Part shown: positions 17,332-25,661 of the stretch, piece by piece
Layout of the letters: each line of letters opens with the position of its first letter
How positions within the stretch are numbered: position 1 is the first letter of the stretch
Origin: Reyranella sp.
GTDB lineage: Bacteria; Pseudomonadota; Alphaproteobacteria; Reyranellales; Reyranellaceae
Reading direction: 5' to 3'
Length of the DNA stretch: 47,732 nucleotides
Assembly: GCA_030684475.1 (NCBI GenBank)
Contig: JAUXWB010000521.1
Location: 1 to 47,732 of the forward strand
The notes under the pieces: model-generated
Database searches by the model: none
The model's input: only the letters and a program-made list of their open reading frames with translations
What the model was told of the DNA's origin: nothing
Made by a program: the position numbers and the translations under genes

Positions 17332-17352
17332 CGGATCGCGCCGCCGGATCGC

Positions 17353-17413
17353 GTGTGGCCAGCTCGCGGCCAGCCAGCTCACGTGTCGCCAGCTCGCGTC
17401 TTGCGAGCTCGGG
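17353..17413. repeat. imperfect ~30-bp tandem repeat
   Basis: GTGTGGCCAGCTCGCG (17353) recurs as GTGTCGCCAGCTCGCG (17383), with CCAGCTCAC between and an inverted GCGAGCTC after. It lies between the response regulator and the cassette. The purpose is unknown; it may be part of the cassette's control region. Confidence 0.45.
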
Positions 17414-17580
17414 GGGTGCGGCCGCTGCGTCGCCCGACATCGCCAGGCACTGAAACTGAAGTTCTACATCCCGATCGCTGCGGTTGTAGACCGTTCGGTC
17501 AATTTTCGCCGACGGCAGACAGCGCTACCGTTCCACCTCGAACGCGCATTCGCACTTGGCGCCCGCGCCTGGAGGAATCG

Positions 17581-18468
17581 ATGTCCGGTCTGTCCCCGTC
17601 CAGCCTGCAGGGATTGCGCACATGCCTTCGGCCCGAGTTCGCCGACGTGCCGGGCGAGCATCTCGAGGAAGTCGTCGCGGCGTCGATGAGCGACCTGCCG
17701 CAGCCCGTCGCCGAGAATTTCATCAAGGCGCTGGGCTCGCTGGGAAAGGCCGCGGCACCGGTACTGCAGCGCGCCGCTCCCGGGATCGCACAGGGTGCCG
17801 CGACAGGTGCGTCGGTGGGCGGGCCCTGGGGGGCGTTGATCGGCGCGGGGGCGGGCCTTGCTTCGTCGGCCCTGAAGGGGGCCAAGCCCGCGCCTGCCGT
17901 CGCGCCGCTGTCGGGCACGTTGGGCGGCGCGGGGGGAGCCACGGTGACGGCGCCGGTCCCTGCCCTGCCAACGGGCCAGCCGGCGGCCGCGACGCTGGTC
18001 AGCCTGCTGCAGAATCCGTCGGTCCTGCAGGCGCTGATGAGCCAGGTGCTGGGCGCCTCGGGCAATCCGCAGGTCGCCACCGCCACCGGCACGAGCCTGC
18101 CGCGCGGCGCCATCAATGGACTGCTGATGCAGCTGCTCGCCAACGCTTCCGAAGGACTGGCCGAGTCCGACTCGCCGTCGGAGCAGAGCTACCTGCAGGA
18201 CGACAGCGGCGAGTACCTGATCGACCCTGCCTCCTCCGAACGGCAGGCAGCGCTGGTCCTGTCGCATCTCCAGCCGGAGGGCGGGGCGGGATTCACACTC
18301 CCTGCCGCCGAATTCGCCGAGACGGCGGAATGGATGGCGGAGGAGGACGCGGACATGGACGCGGACATCGACGAGGACCTGGACGAGGGCTTGGAGGAAG
18401 ACTTGGACGCGGAAGCGGAGCCGTGGCCGGACTCCGACGAAAGCACCGAGACGGTGCGCTTCTACTGA
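17581..18468 (+). CDS. glycine-zipper protein with acidic C-terminal tail (cassette gene 1)
   Basis: 295 residues from ATG 17581, with GGAGGA 5 bases upstream; the open frame extends further 5' without support. Residues 1-55 are helical. Residues 56-100 read KAAAPVLQRAAPGIAQGAAT followed by GASVGGPWGALIGAGAGLAS, a glycine-zipper able to insert in membranes or pack as an oligomer. Residues 110-150 are Ala/Pro/Gly-rich. Residues 250-295 are extremely acidic (repeats of D/E with DEDLDEGLEEDLDAEAE). No signal peptide is seen. The same layout (hydrophobic AP-rich zipper plus acidic low-complexity) recurs, in my experience, in a loosely defined set of proteobacterial proteins of unknown function. 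It is the first gene of the seven-gene cassette, 15 bases ahead of gene 2. Confidence 0.7.
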   Translation: MSGLSPSSLQGLRTCLRPEFADVPGEHLEEVVAASMSDLPQPVAENFIKALGSLGKAAAPVLQRAAPGIAQGAATGASVGGPWGALIGAGAGLASSALKGAKPAPAVAPLSGTLGGAGGATVTAPVPALPTGQPAAATLVSLLQNPSVLQALMSQVLGASGNPQVATATGTSLPRGAINGLLMQLLANASEGLAESDSPSEQSYLQDDSGEYLIDPASSERQAALVLSHLQPEGGAGFTLPAAEFAETAEWMAEEDADMDADIDEDLDEGLEEDLDAEAEPWPDSDESTETVRFY

Positions 18469-18483
18469 CGGGGATGCCAGGAC

Positions 18484-19173
18484 ATGTCGACGGACTCCCT
18501 GGGAAAGATGCTGCCGCGCATCCTGTTCCCCTATGTCCAGCAATGGGCGGAACGCTCCGGGATGACGTTGCTGTCGCGCCTTCTGGTCGACGATCAGTTC
18601 CGCGGGCTGCTCGAAAAGTATGGCGACGAGATCATGAGCCGTATGGCGCAGCCGGACCACCGGCCGCCGGCGGGCAGCCACGCCAGCGGCCAAGGCCATA
18701 GCCAGAGCAATGGCCAAGGCAACGGCCAGAGCAACGGCTACGACCATGGCAACGGCTACGACCATGGCCACACCAACGGCCACGCCAACGGACATGCAGA
18801 ACCACCCGACAGCGATACGCGCGCCAGCGAGCCGCCGACCAACGGCAGCAGCCTGGCGAATCTCCAGGATCGCGTGCTGGCCATGGAAGCCCAGGAAACA
18901 GTGCTGGCGATCCTGCGCAGCCGCATGCGGCCCCTGGCCCTCGGCCTCGGCTGCTGCCCGGAGTGCCTGGTCGGCGTCGAGGGCTGCCCGAAATGCTGGG
19001 GCCAGAGCCGGGTCGCCTACTACCCACCGGATGTCAGCCTGCTGGAAGCGCAGGTCATCAATCCGCTGGCCGCACGTGGCGTGCCGCTGGCGTTGAAGGA
19101 GCCCCGGCGGTCGGGGCCTGGAAAGTCGTCCACCGCAGCGAGGAAAAGGAGCAGATCATGGTCGAGGAAGTAA
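18484..19173 (+). CDS. His/Gly/Asn-repeat protein with zinc ribbon (cassette gene 2)
   Basis: 229 residues from ATG 18484. Residues 1-55 are helical (LPRILFPYVQQWAERSGMTL, then LLVDDQFRGLLEKYGDEIM). Residues 60-108 are low-complexity and rich in H, G, N and Q, with tandem NGYDHG units. Residues 125-150 form an amphipathic helix. A zinc ribbon follows with C158-x2-C161 and C168-x2-C171 (CCPECLVGVEGCPKCWG), then a conserved-looking end and a basic Ser/Lys/Arg tail. The His-rich linker might also bind metal. No signal peptide is seen. The last 16 bases overlap the start of gene 3, indicating coupled translation. The family is unknown. Confidence 0.65.
   Translation: MSTDSLGKMLPRILFPYVQQWAERSGMTLLSRLLVDDQFRGLLEKYGDEIMSRMAQPDHRPPAGSHASGQGHSQSNGQGNGQSNGYDHGNGYDHGHTNGHANGHAEPPDSDTRASEPPTNGSSLANLQDRVLAMEAQETVLAILRSRMRPLALGLGCCPECLVGVEGCPKCWGQSRVAYYPPDVSLLEAQVINPLAARGVPLALKEPRRSGPGKSSTAARKRSRSWSRK
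18733..18768 (+). repeat. 18-bp in-frame tandem repeat
   Basis: AACGGCTACGACCATGGC occurs twice in tandem inside cassette gene 2, with degenerate copies either side (GGCCAAGGCAACGGCCAG and similar). It encodes NGYDHG. Confidence 0.85.
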
Positions 19174-19967
19174 TGTTCGAGGGTTTCAGTCCCGAAAGCG
19201 ATGAAGCCGACGAATACTGGGAGTCCGACGAGGCCTTCTACGAGGCCGAGGACAGCGCGGAGGACATCGGCGAGAGGGTACGGCGACGTCGCCGCCGTCC
19301 CAAGGCCTTCCGGCCGGGCCGCGGCGTGCGCGGGATGACCGTGCGCGATGCCGACGGGCGGCCGCGCAATGTCGCGTTCCCGGCCAAGCTGGCGACCGCG
19401 GCGGAGACCAATCGCGGCCTGGCCAGCCAAGAGGCGGCGCGCCGGGCCCTCGAGACACGGCTTGAGCGTCTCGAGACAAGGAACGTCGGGCAGCAAAAGC
19501 AGAGCGCCGCGATCTCGGGAATCGTCACCCTGCTGCTGGGCGGTGGACTCACCGCCTTAAGCCTGTTCAAGGCCAGTCAGGCCGCAAAGGGCAGCCAGTC
19601 GGTGATCAACAACTGGGCCGGGCAGGAGACGGCGAAGATGGCGACCTTGTCGTCGGTGTCGCAGATCACCACGACGGGCGCCAGGCTGCTCGTCACCGGC
19701 CGCTACCATCGCAGCAACCTCGGCATCGCTGCCGATACCTTCGCGGCGGCGCAGGTCGCGGGCTTCGCGCTTGCCTCCCTGAGCAAGGCCGCGCCGCCGG
19801 CGCCGCCATGGGCGGCCGACGACGAAGCTCAACGACAGAAGTTGATGCGCCGCGCCAGGGAAGGCGTCCGTATCCTGCAACTCGACACCGACAAGATGTA
19901 CGTGATGGAAAAGAGCGCTTCCGGGGGGTTGATCGCGGTCGAGGAACCGGCTCCGGCCCCGGCGTAA
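19158..19967 (+). CDS. single-TM protein with acidic head and basic stretch (cassette gene 3)
   Basis: 269 residues from ATG 19158, with AAGGAG 6 bases upstream, starting inside gene 2. Residues 1-40 are acidic and aromatic (DEADEYWESDEAFYEAED). Residues 41-58 are strongly basic (a run of Arg). Residues 84-112 are a likely coiled coil (ARRALETRLERLETRN). Residues 117-138 are hydrophobic (IVTLLLGGGLTALSLF), probably a membrane segment. The remainder is small, Ala-rich and helical, including ITTTGARLLVTGRYHRSNLG. There is no enzyme motif. The charge pattern, with a single membrane or packing helix, suggests a scaffold or anchor for the large proteins that follow; that is inference. Confidence 0.65.
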   Translation: MVEEVMFEGFSPESDEADEYWESDEAFYEAEDSAEDIGERVRRRRRRPKAFRPGRGVRGMTVRDADGRPRNVAFPAKLATAAETNRGLASQEAARRALETRLERLETRNVGQQKQSAAISGIVTLLLGGGLTALSLFKASQAAKGSQSVINNWAGQETAKMATLSSVSQITTTGARLLVTGRYHRSNLGIAADTFAAAQVAGFALASLSKAAPPAPPWAADDEAQRQKLMRRAREGVRILQLDTDKMYVMEKSASGGLIAVEEPAPAPA

Positions 19968-20003
19968 TCGACTGAGGTTCCGCCGGACCATCCCACTCTC
20001 CGC

Positions 20004-20029
20004 GCGCCATCGTGGTTTCACGATGGCGC
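20004..20029 (+). other. strong hairpin ahead of the protease-phosphatase gene
   Basis: Perfect 11-bp stem GCGCCATCGTG with loop GTTT (20004-20029), in the 99-base gap between cassette genes 3 and 4. No T-tract follows; a purine-rich GCAGGAGGATGG comes next. It could be an RNA processing or stability element, or a weak attenuator that sets gene 4 expression apart from genes 1-3. Confidence 0.6.
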
Positions 20030-20066
20030 CGCAGGAGGATGGTGCTGCAGAAGGTTCGCCATTGCC

Positions 20067-23000
20067 ATGAGCACGGCCACGACCGATCGTCAGTTCACCG
20101 CGACAAACCTCGATCCCGCGCTGGCCGAGGCGGTCGATGCTGCGCCGCCCGGCCAGATCATCGAAGGCATCGTTCGACTGGAAGACCCGCGTCAGGTTCC
20201 GCCGGGGTTCCGCGTCGTCTCCCGCTTCCACCGGATCTGCACCGGCCGCTTCGCCGCCGACCAGGCCTGGAAGATCCGTGTTCATCCCAACGTCATCAGC
20301 CTGAAGGCGACGCAACCGCTCGGCCGTCATGAGGACGACTACCATGAGGATGGGCGCCATGCCGGCGTTCGACCCGACATTCAATCCGACATTCGATCCG
20401 GGCCAGGGCCGGTCGGCGCGCCGCTGCCCTTCACAGGCCGGGGCTGCATCGTGGCGGCACTGGATTTCGGGCTCGACTTCGCCCATCCCAATTTTCTCCG
20501 GCCTGATGGGACGACACGCCTGATGGCCTTCTGGCACCAGGGTGCGGCCTACGATCCGGCGCGCCCCAACCGGTTCGGCTATGGCCGCGACTACAGCCGG
20601 CAGGACATCAACGCCGCGCTGGCTGCCGCCGATCCGTACCAGGCGCTGGACTACCATCCCGGGCACAGCGACAGCGGGAAAGGCAGCCATGGCACCCATA
20701 CCTTCGACATCGCGGCCGGCAACGGGCGGGCGATGGGGGCGCGGGCCGGCGCGGCGCCCGACGCCGACCTGATGTTCGTCCACCTGTCGACGCCGCGCCT
20801 CGATACCGCGGGCGACCTCGGCGGTTCGGTGCGGTTGCTCGAGGCGCTGGACTACATCGACACCGCGGCCCGCGGCCGGCCCTGGGTGGTGAACCTGTCG
20901 GTCGGCCGCACCGCCGGCAGCCACGACGGCACGAGCCCCGTCGAGCAGGGCATGCATGAATTGCTGCGGCGCGGCCCCGGCCGGGCGATCGTCCAATCGG
21001 CCGGCAACTACCGGTCCGCCGACCTCGCCGTGCACGGCCGCCTCAAGGATGGCGAGCATCGCGACCTCTCATGGGTGATCGATCCGGCGGACACGACCGC
21101 CAACGAGATCGACGCCTGGTATTCAGGCAAGGACCGCTTCGTCGTCGCGATCCGGCCGCCCCACGACGTCGCCTTCCTCCATGTCGGGCTGGGCGAGGTG
21201 GCCGCCATCGTTCACGAGGGCAGCGTTGTCGGCCGCATCTATCATCGCAAGAACGATCCCAACAATGGCGACAACCACGTCGAGGCCTTCCTTTACCCGA
21301 ACGCGCCATCCGGCGTCTGGACCCTGCGGCTGGTCGGCGACTACGTGATCAACGGCCGATACCACGCCTGGATCGAAAGGGACCTGGCCCGCCGCGGCGC
21401 CCAATCCAGGTTCGACGCCGGCGTGTCGTCCCCGGCCTATACCCTGGGCACCATCGCGACGTCGCCGCTGGTGATCACCGTGGGAGCCTACGACGGCCAC
21501 GCCGACGGCGCGCCGCTGGCGCCGTTCAGCAGCTGCGGCCCGACGCGCGACGACCGATACGACAAGCCCGAGCTGCTGGCGCCCGGCGTCGACGTGCTGG
21601 CCGCGCGATCCATCCCGCGCGGCGCGGCGCGGCAGGAGGGATTGCTCGTCGAGCGATCCGGCACGTCGATGGCAGCCCCCCATGTCGCCGGCACCGTTGC
21701 GGCCATGTTCGAGGCCGCCGGCCGCCCGGTAACCATCGACGTCATTCGCGCGTGCCTGAAGAAGAGCGCGAGGCCGCATACCGCCGCCGACCAGGCCGGT
21801 TGCTGCGCCTGGGGACGGCTCGACACCCAAGCCGCAATTCGGGAAATACAGGCTTGGCGGGAGCCCGAGCCCGCCCTGGCGAGCGGCCAACCGGCAGTGC
21901 AGTGGATCGATGCCGCGGAAATCGCCAGCGCCGACGAGGTGACGGGCGAGGTGACGGATGGGGTAGCGAACGAGCCCATCACCATCGACTCCGGGACGAC
22001 TGCAATCGATGAAGTAGTGGCCGATGAAGTAGTGGCCGATGAAGTAATGGCCGATGAAGTAATGGCCGATGAAGACGCGGCCAATGAAGCCGGGGCCGAC
22101 GTCGAGCTTCTCGATCGGCCGACCGGCACGGCCCAGGCGTTCGGCAGCGACGAGCGCGATCGGGCCGAAGACGAAGCCGACGGCACGAAGGCCGCCGTCG
22201 ACGTCCTCGTCGTCGACGAGCAGGGCCGGGCCGTGATCGACGGAAGTTACACCGCCTGGCAGGGGACGATCCGCGAGGCCGGCTCCTTCACCGCCGCCGG
22301 CAAGGGCATGGCGTCGCTCAAGTCCATAGACCCGGCCAAACCCTTCGTCTTCGAGGTCGGCGACCGGGTCTGCGCGATTCGCGGCGGCGCCTTCATCGAC
22401 CCGGACGACAAGGCCATCGAGTACGGCGGCACCTGGTTCGACTGGACCCTGGTACGCGACGACGATCAGCCGGATACGAAGTTCTGGCCGCACTACCGGC
22501 GGGAAATGGACCTTGCCGCCGGGATCGACGAGGCCAGGACAGCGACGGGCCGTCGCGTCGACCGGTTCCTGCAGCACGAGCACGTCAACCGCCGTCCGCT
22601 TCACCTCACCAGGGCGGTTCGTGGCGGGCAGGGCAAGCTGCAGATCGTCGCCAGTCCGACGCGGCTGCGGGCCGGTCCCCTGCTGCGCTACACCGATCAC
22701 CGGCAAGCCGTGGTCTGGCTCGAAACCGTGACGCCGGCGATGGTGCGGGTGCGATGCGTGCGCGTGAGCGACGGCTTGCCGTCGATGCACTGGGCATCGA
22801 CCGTGCGCGTTGGCGGCCGATACTTCGCCGCCGTCGAAGTCACCGGCCTGGAGCAGCAAACCATCTACAGATACACCGTCGACCTGGCGCCGCTGCCGGG
22901 ATACGGCGCGGTTCCGGTCACACCGGAGGCAATCGCCAAGGCGTTCCCGACGCTCAGCTCACCGGTCGGCGATGCCATGACAAGCCAGCTCAAGCCGATA

Positions 23001-25658
23001 TCGCTCGACGGGACCGGGTGGCTGGTCTTCCGCACGCTGCGCCCCAAATACGAAGATCGCCTGCGTTTCGCCACCGGCTCATGTCGCTGGTATCCCGGCG
23101 ACCTCAAGAACGGCAAGGACTGGGGTCCCGACATGCTCGTGGGTCTCGGGAAATGGCTTGCCGCCCATCGCAACGACCGGGAGAAATGGCCGGACTTCCT
23201 GTTCTTCGGGGGCGACCAGATCTATGCCGACGAGATCGGCGACGATCATGGCGCCATGCTCGTGCGGGGCCGCTTTGCGGCGCGCGTGCCGGGGCCGGTC
23301 GATCCCGCTCCGACGGCACAGGGCAAGCTGGTCGACGGTGCATGGGCCGGCCGGTTTGCGCACCGTTACAAGACGTACAAGGACCCGGAAAAGACGCTTG
23401 TCGACCGCGTCAGGACCGACTTCCGGAAACTCGACGAGCTCGACCGCAGGTATCCGGAGATCAGGGACTTCTACCTTCGCTACGCGAAGTCCGCGTTGAC
23501 GGAAAAGGAACAACGCGAGCTCAGCCATCGACTGATGATGGCGCTCGTCCGCGCACTGGGCGGCAAGATCACCGACCAGAAGACCTACGACAGGGCTCGG
23601 GAACTCGTGCGCACGGCGGAGACTCTGAACAGGCAGAGCGGCTCCTACCGCGCCTTCCTGCCGCACTGGGACGCGGGCCTCGATCCCGGGATGCGGCGCA
23701 ACCCGATGCTGCGCCGCTTCCTTGTTCATAACTTCCTGCTGTGGGACGTGCCCACCTTCGACGCGCTGCTGCCGCGCGTCATCGACAGCTCGAACCTGCC
23801 CATCGTGCAGCCGAGCGAGCGCGGGCACATCTCCCCCGCGGGAGGCCGGCATGCCGGCGACTTCACCGAGTACGCCTATCTCTACGAGCGTGCCTGGGCC
23901 GGCTGCCCCGAGGTTCGCCCGCTGCTCGCGCACATTCCGACGTTCCTCATGCTGGACGACCATGAGGCGACCGACGACTGGAACTGCAGCCTTCCCTGGG
24001 CGCGGATGCTGCACAACAAGAACGACGCGCTGCGGATGTGGCCCAAGACCCTGACCGACAGCCTGGCTGCCTACTGGATGTACCAAGGCTGGTGCAACAA
24101 GGCGCCGTCGCAGTGGCCGAAGGAGGATCGGAGGATCAGAGCGCTGGACGAAGCCCACCGCGCGGGCCGCGATGCGCTGCCGGAACTGCGGCGATGCATT
24201 CATGACGCCTGCTTCAAGCAGGAGCCGACAAAGGCGACGTTCCAAACCGGCCTTGGCCTCGACTGGCACTACAAGCTGCCGTTCGATCCACCCTTCCTCG
24301 TGCCGGACTGCCGCACCCGACGATTCATGGTCGAGAGCGATGAGGATCTGCGGGTCATCGACCACGACAGTCCAAGGCGTCCGTCGTCGCAGACCATAGA
24401 CGCCGCCCAACTGGACTGGATGCGGAAGATCCTCGTGAAGAGAGGCGGGCCAAGCGTGGCGTTCATCGCGCCATCGACCCCGCTGCTTCTGCAGAAGAAG
24501 GTCATGGAGATCATGACCAAGCCCGAGACGACGGCCGAGGCCTGGGACACTGCCCGTCGAGCCGCGCTCGGCCTGCCGGAGCTGCCCTCCCTGATTGCGG
24601 CCACGTCGGGCTCGACGCGCCTCGGAGTCGCCACGAACGCCCTGCTGCGGATCTTCAGGAGAGCCAAGGATCTCGAGCACATGATCCGGGACAGGAGCTG
24701 GCGGGATCTGTGGGACCTCGTCGATTCGATGCGGCAGGCCGGCAGCGCGGTGAAGACGCTGGTCGTGGTGTCGGGCGACGTTCACCACAACTATTGCATG
24801 ACGGGCAATCTCTCCGCCGGCGGCAGGCCGAAGCCCGAAATTCTCCAGATCACCTGCTCCGGCCTGCAGACGGAAATCCGCTCGTCGGCGGAAAAGTGGC
24901 TGGCGGAAAAGCTGGGCAGCCGTTCATTCAACGTCGGCAAGCGCCGCCTGGTCCCCGGCTTCATGATCAAGAACAGGACAGGCAAGCCCGACCTCGCCCT
25001 TTTTCAGAATGCCGTCGCCATCGTCGAGGTCTCGATGAGCGCCGAAGTCGGCGTGCAGGTGCGTTTCCTGTCCGGCGCCCACGAGCATATCTATCGATAC
25101 ACATCCGGCGCGGCCTACATGCGAAACGGCGAGCCGACGCTCTCGCCCTGGCAGCAGGCCGGCGCGCACTTGGATTTCCAGGATATCAAGCGCGGCGCCG
25201 AGGCGACGGAGAGCGACTTCGATCCGGGCGAAGACAAGCCGACCGATGACCTCACCGTCTCGATCATCGTCGACCAGCCGGGCGAGACGGATGACCGCTT
25301 CCAGCTGGTGAGCAACGATGGCCGGTACAGCAAGACGCTGGGCGCGGGCGACGCCGAAGCGCTGACGGCAGGCGCCAGGATCCTGCGTTTCAAGGTGCCT
25401 TCGACCAAAGCGCTCTACACGCTGATCCATCAGCGCGCCAAGGGATCGCGGCAGACGATCTTCAGGAACAGGCGCGTGCAGGACCTGACCAAGGCCGGCA
25501 CCCGGCCACAGACGGCGCGTTACAGCTACGCCCGCCTCGACAGCAAGCTGCCGTCGACCTTGCCCGCCGCCTACAGGGTGACCGCGGCGGTCGACCCCGA
25601 CCTGGTCCAGGGTACACCGGTACTGGCCGACCTGCGGATCGAGGACCCGGAACTCTAG
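20067..25658 (+). CDS. subtilisin (S8) protease fused to PhoD-like phosphatase (cassette gene 4)
   Basis: 1863 residues from ATG 20067, with a weak AGAAGG upstream and no signal peptide. Residues about 120-620 are an S8 protease: catalytic D133 (AALDFGLDFAHP), H208 (GSHGTHT), oxyanion N314 (SAGN) and S534 (SGTSMAAPHVAG). All four are intact. Residues about 648-680 are an acidic pentapeptide repeat (DEVVA). A linker domain (about 710-850) contains CAIRGGAF, then YGGTWFDWTLVRDD and FWPHYRREMD. Residues about 855-1660 are PhoD-like: an Fn3-like N-domain, then metal motifs GSCRW (1004-1008), GGDQIYADE (D1050), DDHE (1297-1300) and SGDVHHN (1569-1575). The last about 200 residues are unassigned. 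Fusing protease and metallophosphatase in one chain is, to my knowledge, unusual. Gene 5 follows after 3 bases. Confidence 0.9.
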   Translation: MSTATTDRQFTATNLDPALAEAVDAAPPGQIIEGIVRLEDPRQVPPGFRVVSRFHRICTGRFAADQAWKIRVHPNVISLKATQPLGRHEDDYHEDGRHAGVRPDIQSDIRSGPGPVGAPLPFTGRGCIVAALDFGLDFAHPNFLRPDGTTRLMAFWHQGAAYDPARPNRFGYGRDYSRQDINAALAAADPYQALDYHPGHSDSGKGSHGTHTFDIAAGNGRAMGARAGAAPDADLMFVHLSTPRLDTAGDLGGSVRLLEALDYIDTAARGRPWVVNLSVGRTAGSHDGTSPVEQGMHELLRRGPGRAIVQSAGNYRSADLAVHGRLKDGEHRDLSWVIDPADTTANEIDAWYSGKDRFVVAIRPPHDVAFLHVGLGEVAAIVHEGSVVGRIYHRKNDPNNGDNHVEAFLYPNAPSGVWTLRLVGDYVINGRYHAWIERDLARRGAQSRFDAGVSSPAYTLGTIATSPLVITVGAYDGHADGAPLAPFSSCGPTRDDRYDKPELLAPGVDVLAARSIPRGAARQEGLLVERSGTSMAAPHVAGTVAAMFEAAGRPVTIDVIRACLKKSARPHTAADQAGCCAWGRLDTQAAIREIQAWREPEPALASGQPAVQWIDAAEIASADEVTGEVTDGVANEPITIDSGTTAIDEVVADEVVADEVMADEVMADEDAANEAGADVELLDRPTGTAQAFGSDERDRAEDEADGTKAAVDVLVVDEQGRAVIDGSYTAWQGTIREAGSFTAAGKGMASLKSIDPAKPFVFEVGDRVCAIRGGAFIDPDDKAIEYGGTWFDWTLVRDDDQPDTKFWPHYRREMDLAAGIDEARTATGRRVDRFLQHEHVNRRPLHLTRAVRGGQGKLQIVASPTRLRAGPLLRYTDHRQAVVWLETVTPAMVRVRCVRVSDGLPSMHWASTVRVGGRYFAAVEVTGLEQQTIYRYTVDLAPLPGYGAVPVTPEAIAKAFPTLSSPVGDAMTSQLKPISLDGTGWLVFRTLRPKYEDRLRFATGSCRWYPGDLKNGKDWGPDMLVGLGKWLAAHRNDREKWPDFLFFGGDQIYADEIGDDHGAMLVRGRFAARVPGPVDPAPTAQGKLVDGAWAGRFAHRYKTYKDPEKTLVDRVRTDFRKLDELDRRYPEIRDFYLRYAKSALTEKEQRELSHRLMMALVRALGGKITDQKTYDRARELVRTAETLNRQSGSYRAFLPHWDAGLDPGMRRNPMLRRFLVHNFLLWDVPTFDALLPRVIDSSNLPIVQPSERGHISPAGGRHAGDFTEYAYLYERAWAGCPEVRPLLAHIPTFLMLDDHEATDDWNCSLPWARMLHNKNDALRMWPKTLTDSLAAYWMYQGWCNKAPSQWPKEDRRIRALDEAHRAGRDALPELRRCIHDACFKQEPTKATFQTGLGLDWHYKLPFDPPFLVPDCRTRRFMVESDEDLRVIDHDSPRRPSSQTIDAAQLDWMRKILVKRGGPSVAFIAPSTPLLLQKKVMEIMTKPETTAEAWDTARRAALGLPELPSLIAATSGSTRLGVATNALLRIFRRAKDLEHMIRDRSWRDLWDLVDSMRQAGSAVKTLVVVSGDVHHNYCMTGNLSAGGRPKPEILQITCSGLQTEIRSSAEKWLAEKLGSRSFNVGKRRLVPGFMIKNRTGKPDLALFQNAVAIVEVSMSAEVGVQVRFLSGAHEHIYRYTSGAAYMRNGEPTLSPWQQAGAHLDFQDIKRGAEATESDFDPGEDKPTDDLTVSIIVDQPGETDDRFQLVSNDGRYSKTLGAGDAEALTAGARILRFKVPSTKALYTLIHQRAKGSRQTIFRNRRVQDLTKAGTRPQTARYSYARLDSKLPSTLPAAYRVTAAVDPDLVQGTPVLADLRIEDPEL
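22008..22097 (+). repeat. 15-bp in-frame tandem repeat (six units)
   Basis: GATGAAGTAGTGGCC twice, GATGAAGTAATGGCC twice, then two decayed units ending at 22097. It encodes the acidic DEVVA/DEVMA linker between the protease and the later domains of cassette gene 4. Confidence 0.9.
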
Positions 25659-25661
25659 GCC

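Noticed and set aside
17353-17413. Tandem CCAGCTCGCG units as a possible CRISPR or iteron array
   Set aside because: Only about two imperfect units without unique spacers, and no replication gene nearby. Listed only as a simple repeat.
22008-22097. 15-bp tandem repeats as a CRISPR-like array
   Set aside because: They are in frame inside a protein and have no spacers.
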